Shown here: positions 8,719 to 18,246 of the stretch, in pieces
Layout: each line of letters begins with the position of its first letter
Numbering within the stretch: the stretch's first letter is position 1
Source of the DNA: Nereida ignava
GTDB lineage: Bacteria; Pseudomonadota; Alphaproteobacteria; Rhodobacterales; Rhodobacteraceae
DNA: 64,000 nt
Assembly: GCF_001049735.1 (NCBI RefSeq)
Contig: NZ_CVPC01000008.1
Coordinates: 22,807-86,806, forward strand
Direction of reading: 5' to 3'
The notes under the pieces: generated by a model
What the model was told of the DNA's origin: nothing
Seen by the model: the letters and a program-made list of their open reading frames with translations, nothing else
Database searches by the model: none
Program-made: the position numbers and the translations under genes

Positions 8719-10113
8719 TTAGAAATGGATCGCGCGACCATAGGCGTCCAGAACACTTTCGTGCATCATTTCGGACAACGTTGGATGCGGGAAGACTGTT
8801 TCCATCAGGTCTTCTTCGGTGGTCTCCAACTTACGGCCCACCACATAGCCTTGGATCAGCTCGGTGACTTCTGCGCCGATCATATGTGCGCCCAATAACT
8901 CGCCCGTTTTTGCGTCAAACACGGTCTTGACCATGCCTTCTGGTTCGCCAAGTGCGATGGCTTTGCCGTTGCCAATAAACGGGAAACGTCCCACTTTGAT
9001 GTCATAACCAAGCTCTTTTGCTTTGGCCTCGGAATAGCCAACTGATGCGACTTGCGGGTGGCAATAGGTACATCCGGCAATTGTTTCAGGTTTGATTGCG
9101 TGAACCTTTTTGCCCGCAATCATTTCCGCGACCATAACGCCTTCATGGCTGGCCTTATGCGCAAGCCAAGGGGCACCTGCGATATCACCAATTGCAAAGA
9201 CACCCTCAACGCCCGTGCGGCAGAATTCATCCGTAACGACATGGGTGCGGTCGATCTTTACGCCCAACTTCTCAAGGCCAAGGCCTTCCACATTTCCAAC
9301 AATTCCGACTGCAGAAATGACCGTGTCGAACTCTTCAGTTGTAACTTTCCCACCATTCTCAATATGGGCAACAACTTTTCCTTTGCCGCGATCAAGTTGT
9401 TTGACCATGGTCTTTTCGCGTATTTTCATTCCCTGCTTTTCGAATTGCTTCTTCGCAAATGCGCTGATTTCGGCATCTTCAACGGGCAATACGCGGTCCA
9501 TCACTTCTACAACAGTCGTGTCCGCACCAAGTGTGTTGTAAAAGCTCGCAAATTCGATCCCGATCGCGCCAGATCCGATGACCAGCAATTTCTTTGGCAT
9601 GCGCGGTGGTGTCAGCGCCGTTTTATATGTCCAAACGAGATCACCATCCCCCTCAAGACCCGGCAATTCCCGCGCCCGTGCACCCGTCGCAAGGATGATG
9701 TTCTTGGCCGTTAGGTCCTGCACACCTTTGTCAGTCTTGACCGTCACTTTGCCTTTCGCGGGGACTGACGCCTCGCCCATGATGACGGTTACTTTATTTT
9801 TCTTCAGTAGGTGACCAACGCCACCGGCCAACTGCCCTGCAACACCACGGCTGCGCTTTACAACTGCATCAAGATCATAATCGATATTGCCCGCAGACAG
9901 CCCAAACTCTTTGGCGCGGTGCATCAAATGAAATACCTCGGACGAGCGAAGCATCGCTTTCGTCGGGATACACCCCCAGTTCAGGCAAATGCCGCCCAGA
10001 TGCTCGCGCTCAATAACTGCGACGGACAACCCAAGCTGCGCGCCACGGATAGCGGCCACATACCCGCCCGGGCCAGCACCAATTACGATTAAATCAAAGG
10101 ACGTCGCGGCCAT
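8719..10113 (-). CDS. lpdA: Dihydrolipoyl dehydrogenase (E3)
   Basis: E3 reoxidises the dihydrolipoyl groups of pyruvate and 2-oxoglutarate dehydrogenases (and of glycine cleavage) with NAD+. The 464 residues show the FAD-binding IGAGPGGYVAAI (11-22), the redox disulphide in GGICLNWGCIPTK (Cys43, Cys48), the NAD-binding VIGSGAIGIEFASFY, FAIGDIAGAPWLAHKA, and the C-terminal catalytic HPHPTLSE-type segment (VFPHPTLSEMMHE). It stands alone, away from E1/E2 genes, so it may be the E3 shared by several complexes. A perfect 12-bp inverted repeat lies just upstream of the start codon, suggesting its own regulation. Confidence 0.97.
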   Translation of the reverse strand: MAATSFDLIVIGAGPGGYVAAIRGAQLGLSVAVIEREHLGGICLNWGCIPTKAMLRSSEVFHLMHRAKEFGLSAGNIDYDLDAVVKRSRGVAGQLAGGVGHLLKKNKVTVIMGEASVPAKGKVTVKTDKGVQDLTAKNIILATGARARELPGLEGDGDLVWTYKTALTPPRMPKKLLVIGSGAIGIEFASFYNTLGADTTVVEVMDRVLPVEDAEISAFAKKQFEKQGMKIREKTMVKQLDRGKGKVVAHIENGGKVTTEEFDTVISAVGIVGNVEGLGLEKLGVKIDRTHVVTDEFCRTGVEGVFAIGDIAGAPWLAHKASHEGVMVAEMIAGKKVHAIKPETIAGCTYCHPQVASVGYSEAKAKELGYDIKVGRFPFIGNGKAIALGEPEGMVKTVFDAKTGELLGAHMIGAEVTELIQGYVVGRKLETTEEDLMETVFPHPTLSEMMHESVLDAYGRAIHF

Positions 10114-10128
10114 AATAATGTCTCCGGC

Positions 10129-10156
10129 AAATATAGTTTAACGCTAAACTATATTT
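10129..10156 (-). promoter_or_regulatory. Perfect 28-bp palindrome upstream of lpdA
   Basis: AAATATAGTTTA (10129-10140) and TAAACTATATTT (10145-10156) are exact inverted repeats separated by ACGC. The palindrome ends 15 bp before the lpdA start codon. The core TTTAACGCTAAA loosely resembles the CG-centred sites upstream of the gap genes, so it may be an operator of the same or a related regulator. Confidence 0.55.
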
Positions 10157-10224
10157 ATTCGCCAGAAATCGCAACACTCTCACACGGATTGTGAATGAGC
10201 GTTTAAACCACTGAATTCGCTTGA

Positions 10225-10797
10225 TTATCCTGCAATTGCGCGGACTGCTGCACCATATCCGCCCTCTGCTTCAAACGCTTCTTCGTGAACGGAGTAAGCT
10301 CGATCCAGTGCTGCGTTGCGGAAGGGGAAGCGACCAAAGCGGCGGATAACATCGCGGTGCGCCCGCGCGTGCAGTAAATTATCTGCACCAGTCTCTGGCA
10401 TTCGCGTCATGATTAAGCGCACAGACCGCTCCTGATCGCACAGGTTTTCCGAATGCATCAAAGGCAGGTAGAAAAACTGGCGCGCTGGCTCATCGATTTT
10501 CATATCCCAGCCTTTGTTCAAAGCGGCCTTTGCAGCGGCTAAGGCCATGCGGTCACTGGCAAATGCTTGGGCAGTATCGCGAAACATATTTCTGGAAAAT
10601 TGATCCGCAAGAATAATGTAGGCGAGCGCCCCACTAGGGTAGGTCAGCCACATAGACATCCCACCGGCCATCATTTCATCCCAAGCGGGTTTGAATTTCA
10701 GGCGGACTTTGGCATCAAGTGCCTCGCCCCCCGCGTACCAGCCCTTTTCGCCGATTTCATCGAGCCAAAAAGAAAGAACGGTTTCTGGTGAGGTCAT
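10225..10797 (-). CDS. DUF924 family protein
   Basis: A 190-residue soluble protein of the DUF924 family. Recognisable features are VLSFWLDEIGEKGWYAG at the N-terminus, the ADQFSRNMFRDTAQAFASD block, PARQFFYLPLMHSEN and HRDVIRRFGRFPFRNAAL near the C-terminus, where a conserved His/Arg-rich helix ends the fold. The start chosen is the ATG at 10797, which has an AGGAG ribosome site at good spacing; 19 codons further upstream read as non-coding. The molecular function of the family is not established. It lies between an MFS gene and lpdA on the same strand. Confidence 0.88.
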   Translation of the reverse strand: MTSPETVLSFWLDEIGEKGWYAGGEALDAKVRLKFKPAWDEMMAGGMSMWLTYPSGALAYIILADQFSRNMFRDTAQAFASDRMALAAAKAALNKGWDMKIDEPARQFFYLPLMHSENLCDQERSVRLIMTRMPETGADNLLHARAHRDVIRRFGRFPFRNAALDRAYSVHEEAFEAEGGYGAAVRAIAG

Positions 10798-10903
10798 GAC
10801 GCTGCTCCTATGCATGCCTGTTACCAAATCGTTACTGTAATAAAAGAACCGCACAACCCCCTTCTGCGCAATCTTTCAATTAATCCCCACTGCAGTGATG
10901 CAT

Positions 10904-12184
10904 TTAGGCCGCAGGAGTTTCCGTTGCGGCACTTTCCGCCTCTTCCAGCTCTGCTTCGATGTAGATTTCTTGGGCAACCTCAACAACCACGGGGCTGGCC
11001 GTAGCCAAAATGGGCGAGTACGGCGTGGCCTCGTCCACATCGAACGTTGATGCGCGTTGGGTCATTCGGAAACCTGCGTAGGCCGCAAGCCCAAGCAACA
11101 GAACCGCCACAAACAAGAAAAACCCTTCAGGCCCCACCAGCCCCATCATCCAACCCGTGATCAGCGGCCCCGCGATGGCGCCAATACCGTTAATGAATAT
11201 CAAACCACCACTCGCAGCGGCCATGTCTTCGTGCTCTAAAAAGTCATTGGTGTAGGCAATCAGCAACGCATAAAGCGGGTTCGACATGCCCCCAATAATG
11301 AAGGCGGACCCCAGCAAAAGGATAAACACATCATCATAAAGAAAGCCTGCGAAACCGCCCAGACCACCCAAAACAGAAACAGCAAGGATCAAAACCCGCC
11401 GGTCCATCCGGTCAGAAAGCCAGCCGATTGGGTACTGCAACAACAGCGCCCCCAGATAAATCGCCGTCACAAAAATTGAAATTTCAGCAACCGTCAGACC
11501 CCGCTCGGTGCCGTAAACCGCAGCCATCCCGAACTGTGCCGAGAACACGCCCCCCATCAAGAACATGCCAACACAGCCCAACGGCGAAATACGCGTTAGT
11601 TCGCGCAACGTCATAGGTTTGGTGGTTTCAAATGCGGGCGTTGGACTAACCGACAGCAAAATTGGCGCAAAGCTGATGGAAACCAACACAGACGGAATGA
11701 TGAACAAAACAAAGCCCGATGGATCGCCAGTCAGCAAAATACCTTGCGCGGCCACAATCCCGAACATCTGCACGATCATGTAAAGCGACAGCGCTTTGCC
11801 GCGGTGCGCGTTGTCTGCAGAATTATTTAGCCAGCTTTCCGCCGTCACATACACGCCGGAAAAGCAAAACCCGATCACAATGCGGCCAAGCGCCCACGCA
11901 ACAGGATGCGGAAAAGCCGGATAAAGGATCAAAACGGCCGAGATAAAACTTCCAAGCGCAGCAAAGACCCGGACGTGCCCCACACGGCGGATCATTTCGG
12001 GCGCCATTTTGGAGCCGCCCAGAAAGCCAACGAAATAGCACGACATCACGATGGACATCTCGAACGTGCCAAAGCCCTCAAGCCCGCCGCGCACACCAAG
12101 AAGCGTCCCCTGAAGACCGTTGCCCACCATCAGCAGCATCATTCCGAGCAAAAGTGCCCACGACCCTTTAAAAACTTGTAGCAT
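10904..12184 (-). CDS. MFS transporter (YcaD-like)
   Basis: A 426-residue major facilitator with about 12 hydrophobic segments and a long, Glu/Ala-rich cytoplasmic C-terminal tail (residues about 385-426). Sequence such as GVYVTAESWLNN and LQYPIGWLSDRMDRR matches the YcaD/UhpC-like group of MFS_1 proteins, whose substrates are mostly unknown. It follows queA on the same strand after about 120 bp that show no obvious terminator, and precedes the DUF924 gene. Transport direction and substrate cannot be assigned from sequence. Confidence 0.88.
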   Translation of the reverse strand: MLQVFKGSWALLLGMMLLMVGNGLQGTLLGVRGGLEGFGTFEMSIVMSCYFVGFLGGSKMAPEMIRRVGHVRVFAALGSFISAVLILYPAFPHPVAWALGRIVIGFCFSGVYVTAESWLNNSADNAHRGKALSLYMIVQMFGIVAAQGILLTGDPSGFVLFIIPSVLVSISFAPILLSVSPTPAFETTKPMTLRELTRISPLGCVGMFLMGGVFSAQFGMAAVYGTERGLTVAEISIFVTAIYLGALLLQYPIGWLSDRMDRRVLILAVSVLGGLGGFAGFLYDDVFILLLGSAFIIGGMSNPLYALLIAYTNDFLEHEDMAAASGGLIFINGIGAIAGPLITGWMMGLVGPEGFFLFVAVLLLGLAAYAGFRMTQRASTFDVDEATPYSPILATASPVVVEVAQEIYIEAELEEAESAATETPAA

Positions 12185-12308
12185 GACGCCTCTCTTTACA
12201 CAGTGCTGCCTTTGAGGCCCGCCCTATCTGAGTCGCGCCAACAATCAACAATCAAAATCGACATTTAGTGTCGTTTTAGAAGCTTCGTTGCATGCAAGCA
12301 GCGCCGTC

Positions 12309-13370
12309 TCAGCCGTTTGGCAATAAAAGCGAGCTGTCACCGTAACTGAAAAACCGATATCCCGTGCGCACTGCGTGGTCGTAGATTTCTACGATCCGCT
12401 CTTGTCCCATCAGGGCCGATACAAGCATCATCAGCGTCGACTTCGGCAGGTGGAAGTTTGTCATCAGACCGTCGGTAATCTGAAACTCAAAACCCGGCGT
12501 GATGAAAATGTCCGTCTCGCCCCGCCATTCCGCCAGAGTGCCGTTTTTTGCTGCACTCTCGATTAGCCGAAGCGCTGTGGTCCCAACGGGAATAACGCGG
12601 CCGCCTTCTGCCTTTGTCTGATTGATCTCGGCTGCCGCGCTTTTGGTAATCTCGCCCCACTCTGCGTGCATCTTATGCTCTGAAATGTCGTCAACTTTGA
12701 CGGGCAAGAACGTGCCCGCCCCCACGTGAAGCGTTACTTCGGTAAATGTGACGCCCTGTGCGGCCAGCGCTTCCAACAAAGGTTTATCAAAGTGAAGCGA
12801 AGCCGTCGGGGCCGCAACGGCACCGGTATGACGCGCAAACACAGTTTGGTAATCCGTCTTATCCTGTGCATCTGCTTTCCGCTTTGCCTCAATATATGGC
12901 GGTAAAGGCATGGCACCGGCCGCGTTCAGCGCCGCGTCAAAGTCATCACCAGTAAGGTTAAACTCCAAAATTCCCTGACCGTCGGCCTTGGCGGTAAGTG
13001 TCGCGGTGAGATCATCGGTAAATACGATAACTTCGCCTTCTGCTACTTTGCGCAAAGGTTTGATAAGTGCCGACCACCCACCGTCGGGCTGTGGTGTCAA
13101 CAATGTAACCTCAATCTTAGCACTCACTGGGCCCTGCCCAGCATCGCGCGTCCGCGTCCCCGTCAAGCGCGCCGGAATGACTTTGGTGTTGTTCAAAACC
13201 AAGCGGTCACCTTTGCGCAGGTATTTGGTCAAATCGGAGACCCGCGCATCCGTAATGGCGCCTGTGTTTGCACCGCTTGCCACCAACAACTGCGCGCTTG
13301 TTCGAGGTACCGCAGGACGTGTTGCAATCAAATTGTCCGGCAAATCAAAGTCAAAATCAGAGAGTTTCAA
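12309..13370 (-). CDS. queA: S-adenosylmethionine:tRNA ribosyltransferase-isomerase
   Basis: QueA transfers the ribosyl group of SAM to 7-aminomethyl-7-deazaguanine in tRNA, giving epoxyqueuosine. At 353 residues it has family length, with [15 protein letters not shown] at the N-terminus, [22 protein letters not shown], and [17 protein letters not shown] near the end. The start codon is TTG at 13370: the protein has no in-frame ATG nearby, the first residues align with the family, and an AGGA ribosome site sits about 9 bp before it. It lies 14 bp after the end of the large DUF3971-like gene, so the two are probably cotranscribed. Confidence 0.96.
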   Translation of the reverse strand: MKLSDFDFDLPDNLIATRPAVPRTSAQLLVASGANTGAITDARVSDLTKYLRKGDRLVLNNTKVIPARLTGTRTRDAGQGPVSAKIEVTLLTPQPDGGWSALIKPLRKVAEGEVIVFTDDLTATLTAKADGQGILEFNLTGDDFDAALNAAGAMPLPPYIEAKRKADAQDKTDYQTVFARHTGAVAAPTASLHFDKPLLEALAAQGVTFTEVTLHVGAGTFLPVKVDDISEHKMHAEWGEITKSAAAEINQTKAEGGRVIPVGTTALRLIESAAKNGTLAEWRGETDIFITPGFEFQITDGLMTNFHLPKSTLMMLVSALMGQERIVEIYDHAVRTGYRFFSYGDSSLLLPNG

Positions 13371-13384
13371 TTTGTCTCAATCCT

Positions 13385-16300
13385 TTAGTCGTTTTCACGC
13401 TGCGGTGGTGGTCGGCGAAATATCTCACGAAACATTCCGGGCGTGAATATCGACAATGGCTGGACTTGCACAGAGGGGTTCGGTGCGTTGCCAGACAAAT
13501 CGAAATTGAAGCCCAACAGCCCCTCGCCTCTTCTGGTGAAGACCTGACCAATTCCATTCAAAACATAGAGCGGCGATGCCACGCCCTGCATATCAATCGC
13601 ACGATCGGAAAAGCGGTAAACACCGTCCATGGACAGCCCAATCGACGGACCTGTTGCTGCGCTAGAATAAAGCGTGAGCCCTGCAGGTGAGAGCTGAAAT
13701 GATGCCTCAACATTACTAAAATAGATGCCGCCCTGCGCCATTTGATCCAGCAATCCAACAACCGAAATCGCGTTCAATAATCCTGCGAGCGTGGGCGCTT
13801 CTAAAATGCGCGTGTCCGTTACCAAGAGCGTTCCGTCATACACCCCGGACCTCGGCGTTGGTTGCAATATCAGATCAAGTGCGCCGCCTTTAGCGGTTCC
13901 TATTAACTTCGCCGCGGCACCAACGCCGCCCGCATCATCACTGCGCAGCCGAATAGCTGTTCCATTGGCGACCGTCACCAAAGTTCCCGTGACTACAGCG
14001 CCGCCATTCACGCGTGCTCTGAAGCTTCCGTTAAGTCCCCCACGGGGAGTTATTTCGCCCCGTAGGTTTGTAAACGAGAGGCTGTCACTCACGATCACTC
14101 GGTCAAGGGCAATGTCCATCGCACCACCACTTGCCCCATTCACACCACCGCCATCAACAGCCTGACGGGCACGACGTAAATCCAGCCTTCCTCCGGTCAC
14201 GTTAACCTGTGGAGGCTGGCCAACACCTTGCCCGACAAGCTCAACTGCGCCCGCGAACCAATCACCAACCTCAACATTTGAAAACGATGCCGCAGAAAGT
14301 GCGCCGCTTTTATCAAGTGTGATCTGCCCTGCTACGCGAAGTCCGCTACCGGACAACTCAAACCGGTCCACGATTGCAGGAGTGTCTGCTGTTCCAAGCC
14401 TGCCCTCCACGACCAAGCTACCCGTTGAAGCCGCGCCTTTTTGCCAGCCCAATTCAGGAATTGAGAGGTTCGCACCACGCAAATCGGAACGCAGCGTAAA
14501 ACTTCCCCCGTTTTCGTCTAACGCCACTTCAATATCTGCTTTAGTGGCCCCAACAAAAAGCCCATCCGGCAGTACGATCCCGAACTCCGTCAACGCGTCG
14601 CCCGTAAGATCAATGACAGCCCGCAGAGTTGGGTGGGAAGCGACTACACCCTCTTGTGGCCGCCCAATGGGTTGCTGCCAAACTCCGCCGAAGTTTACAC
14701 TATCAACCTTCGCCTGCCCTTTTATTTCAATACTTTGTGGGGAGACTTTAATGTTTAATTGATCTGCAGAAAGGCGACGCCCCGCAATAAGAGTATCGCT
14801 GGTAACACCAGTCAGGACACCTTCAGCATCAAAGGTGATTGGGTCGGTCCTACGGTCTTTTACAAGCGGGACGTCGAGCCTGACATCTACGTCTGCACGC
14901 CCATCCGCAAATATCACAGGCAAAGCGCCATCCTTCAATATCTCCAGCGGTTTTTGGTTCAATAAGGCCAGCCCTGAGGTAATTGTACTGTCTGATTTCA
15001 GGTCTAGCGAAAGCAAAGCCCTGCCGTCTTTCGGACCGACCCACAGGGTAGAGCCACCCGCATTAATGACCCCAGCTTGGGGCGCCAAAACGGCACCACT
15101 GTTAAGCGCTAATGCAAACGCAGCACCCTCAAAGCTCGCCACACCAACACCATTCTTGATCGGCTCCATCGGCCGCAGGTAGTGCACAGTAGCATCTGAA
15201 AAATCAAAACCGCCTTGCACAATCGGCTTTTGGTTGGGCGAAATTCGAACTGCCGCGCGGCCATTTTCAAGCGTGCCTCCATCGAGATTGTTAACCAACC
15301 AATCGCGGGTAGGTCGAAGGGCCGTCAATGGCCAAAGGCTAAGGGCCGTGGCAACATCCGTTCGGTCCCCTTCAAGATTAAGGGCCACAGACCAACCATC
15401 CATGTTTGATGCAACACGCCCATCACTTCGCACCATTGGTGCCACAGCGGCATTATTACCCAGTGGTTGTGGCCTGCCGTAAAGTTGCCCAATATCAACT
15501 ACGAACGGATCAATTTCCATGCGGAAATCAATACCTGCGTCTCGAATTTCAATCGGCGCATCAAACGCGTCAGGCGGATCAACTAGCAACTTAGAGAACG
15601 CAAATTGTCCCAGAAGCGTTTCGGGCACACCATTAGTTTGATCCCGCAAATACGCTGTTCCAGAAGCGACGGCGGTGACTAAATCACTAGCAAAGCGCAC
15701 CTCATCAAACGTCAGCTTTTCAGCAGGAGCATCATACTGAAAATACGCCCGCGCTGAGTTGAAGGGCAAAGGTTCGCTACCCGCCACAGGCGCCAGCGCC
15801 CCTGCACCCAAATCAAGTGTGCCAAACACATCCGCAGCCTCGCCCTCGGACGTAATCGCAAATCGAAGCGCACCTGAAATTGGCGCGTCAAGAACACCGA
15901 GCCACGCGAGGCTTGGTACCTGCCCCGCAACAAGGCTGGCCCGCGCATCAGTCAAGCTCAACCCGACAGTGCCAAGTGGCAAAGGTGCCTCTGTTTCTGC
16001 CTCCGTAACCCGCCTTGGCACATCATATGTGGCAGTAAGCGTGGTGACATCCGCCCCCCCTGTCAGCACGGCTGCATCCGCACGCATTCGAACACCTGTC
16101 CGATCTTGCTCCAGCAGGGCACGTGCCCCATCCACGGTCAGTACTTGGCCGGTGATCGCATCCTCATATCGAACACTCAGGGAGCTCGCCTCAATCGCAT
16201 CAAGCGTCGTTAGCACCGGCTGTTCAAACACAGTCGCAAGATCAAGCATAAGGCCACCGAAAGAGGCATCCGAGACGCTTTGCGAACCAAAATCAAGGTT

Positions 16301-16753
16301 AAAGCGACCGTCGATGTTACGGCTGACCCGTGCGCGCAAACCGCTTACCTCAAGACGTTTCGCCGCCAGCTCCCCCCGCGCTAAAGCTCGCCGCAAAAGA
16401 TCAATACGAACATCCGCTAGCACAGCAAGGCGCGCACCGTCCTCTGATGTAAGCTCCATGTCTTGAAGGGTTATGTGCGTATGCAATTGCCGATCAAGTG
16501 TCACCTGAAGACCACGTACAGCGACGTTCGCGCGCGGTAATATCTCGGACAATCGGGCCTCGACGTCCTTGCGAACCCAATCAGGCGCAGTAATCGCGCG
16601 GTCCAGATTGGCCCCAACCGCGATCCCCAGACCCACAATGAATAAGAACGTTATCGCGGCAATACCACGCAAAATTCCCAAGAACGGACCACGTCGCTTG
16701 GACGCACCAACGGCGGCAGTGTCGGTCAAATCGGGATCGGGAGAAGTGTTCAT
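13385..16753 (-). CDS. Very large AsmA/YhdP-like (DUF3971) envelope protein
   Basis: A 1122-residue protein with a short cytoplasmic N-terminus, one membrane span at about residues 25-47 (AAITFLFIVGLGIAVGANLD) and an otherwise periplasmic, beta-rich body. The body has repeated patterns of Gly/Asp-turn beta strands, and an AsmA-like C-terminal region ends near LYVLNGIGQVFTRRGEGLLGF. Such proteins (AsmA, TamB, YhdP) form hydrophobic grooves implicated in phospholipid transfer to the outer membrane and in outer-membrane permeability. The ATG at 16753 is chosen because the preceding 73 codons in the open frame look non-coding. It is divergent from the peroxiredoxin gene and probably cotranscribed with queA. 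Confidence 0.85.
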   Translation of the reverse strand: MNTSPDPDLTDTAAVGASKRRGPFLGILRGIAAITFLFIVGLGIAVGANLDRAITAPDWVRKDVEARLSEILPRANVAVRGLQVTLDRQLHTHITLQDMELTSEDGARLAVLADVRIDLLRRALARGELAAKRLEVSGLRARVSRNIDGRFNLDFGSQSVSDASFGGLMLDLATVFEQPVLTTLDAIEASSLSVRYEDAITGQVLTVDGARALLEQDRTGVRMRADAAVLTGGADVTTLTATYDVPRRVTEAETEAPLPLGTVGLSLTDARASLVAGQVPSLAWLGVLDAPISGALRFAITSEGEAADVFGTLDLGAGALAPVAGSEPLPFNSARAYFQYDAPAEKLTFDEVRFASDLVTAVASGTAYLRDQTNGVPETLLGQFAFSKLLVDPPDAFDAPIEIRDAGIDFRMEIDPFVVDIGQLYGRPQPLGNNAAVAPMVRSDGRVASNMDGWSVALNLEGDRTDVATALSLWPLTALRPTRDWLVNNLDGGTLENGRAAVRISPNQKPIVQGGFDFSDATVHYLRPMEPIKNGVGVASFEGAAFALALNSGAVLAPQAGVINAGGSTLWVGPKDGRALLSLDLKSDSTITSGLALLNQKPLEILKDGALPVIFADGRADVDVRLDVPLVKDRRTDPITFDAEGVLTGVTSDTLIAGRRLSADQLNIKVSPQSIEIKGQAKVDSVNFGGVWQQPIGRPQEGVVASHPTLRAVIDLTGDALTEFGIVLPDGLFVGATKADIEVALDENGGSFTLRSDLRGANLSIPELGWQKGAASTGSLVVEGRLGTADTPAIVDRFELSGSGLRVAGQITLDKSGALSAASFSNVEVGDWFAGAVELVGQGVGQPPQVNVTGGRLDLRRARQAVDGGGVNGASGGAMDIALDRVIVSDSLSFTNLRGEITPRGGLNGSFRARVNGGAVVTGTLVTVANGTAIRLRSDDAGGVGAAAKLIGTAKGGALDLILQPTPRSGVYDGTLLVTDTRILEAPTLAGLLNAISVVGLLDQMAQGGIYFSNVEASFQLSPAGLTLYSSAATGPSIGLSMDGVYRFSDRAIDMQGVASPLYVLNGIGQVFTRRGEGLLGFNFDLSGNAPNPSVQVQPLSIFTPGMFREIFRRPPPQREND

Positions 16754-16900
16754 ATCGAAAAGACGGCCGCTGCGCTGTGACGTGGTCTTTATATTCGCCG
16801 CTGATGACCTAAAACAAAAGACCAGAAACGCATTGCACGCGGCTAAGCGGTATCCGTAGCGTCCGCACCCGCGAATACAAACAAACACAGGACTGAAATC

Positions 16901-17383
16901 ATGACACAAAAAGAACTCAACATCGGCGACACCGCACCTGCCTTCACCCTGCCCCGCGATGGCGGTGAGCAAGTCTCTTTAACTGATTACGCGGGCCAAG
17001 CTGTCGTACTATATTTCTATCCGCGCGATGACACGCCGGGGTGTACAAAAGAAGCGATTGGCTTCACCGAAATGGCCGCAGAGTTTGCCGCCGCGAACAC
17101 GGTGGTGATCGGCGCATCAAAGGATAGCGTGAAAAAGCATGACAAGTTTCGCGACAAGCACAGCCTTGGCGTTGTGTTGGTGTCTGACGAAGAAAGCGAT
17201 TTGTGTGAGACATATGGCGTTTGGGTCGAGAAAAACATGTACGGCAAAACCTACTTGGGGATTGAACGTGCAACATTTTTGATTGGGCCCGATGGGAAAA
17301 TCGCGCAAATCTGGCGGAAAGTGAAAGTGCCGGGGCATGTCGAAGCGGTGCTTCAGGCCGCGCGCGCCCTAGACGCCGCATAA
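16901..17383 (+). CDS. bcp: Thiol peroxidase of the Bcp/PrxQ type
   Basis: A 160-residue AhpC/TSA-fold peroxiredoxin that reduces hydroperoxides. The peroxidatic Cys48 lies in FYPRDDTPGCTKEAIGF. The resolving Cys that many Bcp proteins carry five residues later (CxxxxC) is absent; another Cys at 102 (SDLCETYG) might substitute, or the enzyme may be 1-Cys. ATG with GGACTG ribosome-site-like sequence. It is followed at 41 bp by the DUF455 ferritin-like gene on the same strand, which fits an oxidative-stress pairing. The large DUF3971 gene diverges from it. Confidence 0.95.
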   Translation: MTQKELNIGDTAPAFTLPRDGGEQVSLTDYAGQAVVLYFYPRDDTPGCTKEAIGFTEMAAEFAAANTVVIGASKDSVKKHDKFRDKHSLGVVLVSDEESDLCETYGVWVEKNMYGKTYLGIERATFLIGPDGKIAQIWRKVKVPGHVEAVLQAARALDAA

Positions 17384-17424
17384 CCCTCACGCTAAACGGC
17401 CAAAACCACATAAATGGAGCGCCC

Positions 17425-18246
17425 ATGATCCCTCTCACGCAAATGGCAACAGATGTTTTGCAAACAGCAGATGGCGCGGAAAAAACGGCCCTGTCCCGCA
17501 AGTATGCGGCGGAGTGGTTTGCCTCACGCGAAGCGGGCGCTCCCATTGAAATTGGCACGGCAGCGCCGCCGTTGCGCCCCGCGCGCCCACAAAAACCCGC
17601 GCTGCTTGATCCGCGTGATGTGCCCCGCCGCAAACCTGGCACACCCGAAGGCCGCGTGGCCATGTTGCATGCCGTTGCCCACATCGAGCTTAACGCCGTC
17701 GATCTACACTGGGACATCATTGCGCGCTTTGGTGGACGGGTCGACTTCCCCATCGGCTTTTACGATGATTGGGTGAAATCTGCCGATGAGGAGAGCAAAC
17801 ATTTCGGCCTCATGAGCGATTGTTTGGCCAATTACGGCGCGCACTACGGAAGTCTTGATGCGCACGCCGGCATGTGGTCCGCCGCTGAGGATACAGCCGA
17901 TGACATTCTGGGCCGCCTCGCCGTGGTTCCGATGGTCCTTGAGGCACGCGGTCTCGACGTCACACCCGGTATGATCAAGCTATTCAAACAGGCAAAAGAC
18001 ACCGCCGCGGTTGAAGCGATGGAAGTCATCTACGCCGAAGAAGTGCACCACGTCAGCTACGGCTCCAAATGGTTTCACTTTCTGTGTGGCCGCCAAAACC
18101 TTGATCCGACGCCAACATTTCACGGTCTTGTGCGCAAATACTTTCACGGCGCGTTAAAGCCCCCCTTCAACGAAGAAAAGCGTGCGGAGGCCGGTATTCC
18201 ACCGGATTTTTACTGGCCGCTCAGCGAAAGTGCTGCAGTGCGCTGA
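17425..18246 (+). CDS. DUF455 ferritin-like protein
   Basis: A 273-residue member of the DUF455 family, a ferritin-like (diiron four-helix) group. Potential metal ligands are in HAVAHIELNAVDLHWD, DEESKHFGLM and AEEVHHVSYG, spaced as three helices with Glu/His pairs typical of a diiron carboxylate site. It sits directly after the Bcp-type peroxidase, so a role in peroxide or oxygen chemistry, or tRNA-like hydroxylation as in MiaE relatives, is possible; no activity is established. ATG with GGAGCG ribosome site. Confidence 0.85.
   Translation: MIPLTQMATDVLQTADGAEKTALSRKYAAEWFASREAGAPIEIGTAAPPLRPARPQKPALLDPRDVPRRKPGTPEGRVAMLHAVAHIELNAVDLHWDIIARFGGRVDFPIGFYDDWVKSADEESKHFGLMSDCLANYGAHYGSLDAHAGMWSAAEDTADDILGRLAVVPMVLEARGLDVTPGMIKLFKQAKDTAAVEAMEVIYAEEVHHVSYGSKWFHFLCGRQNLDPTPTFHGLVRKYFHGALKPPFNEEKRAEAGIPPDFYWPLSESAAVR

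Noticed and set aside
9052..9714. 220-codon plus-strand frame antisense to lpdA
   Set aside because: The minus strand encodes complete dihydrolipoyl dehydrogenase here; the plus frame is a shadow.
15759..16466. 235-codon plus-strand frame inside the AsmA-like gene
   Set aside because: It is antisense to a real gene, with Pro/Ser/Arg-rich low-complexity translation and no domain; a shadow of codon bias.
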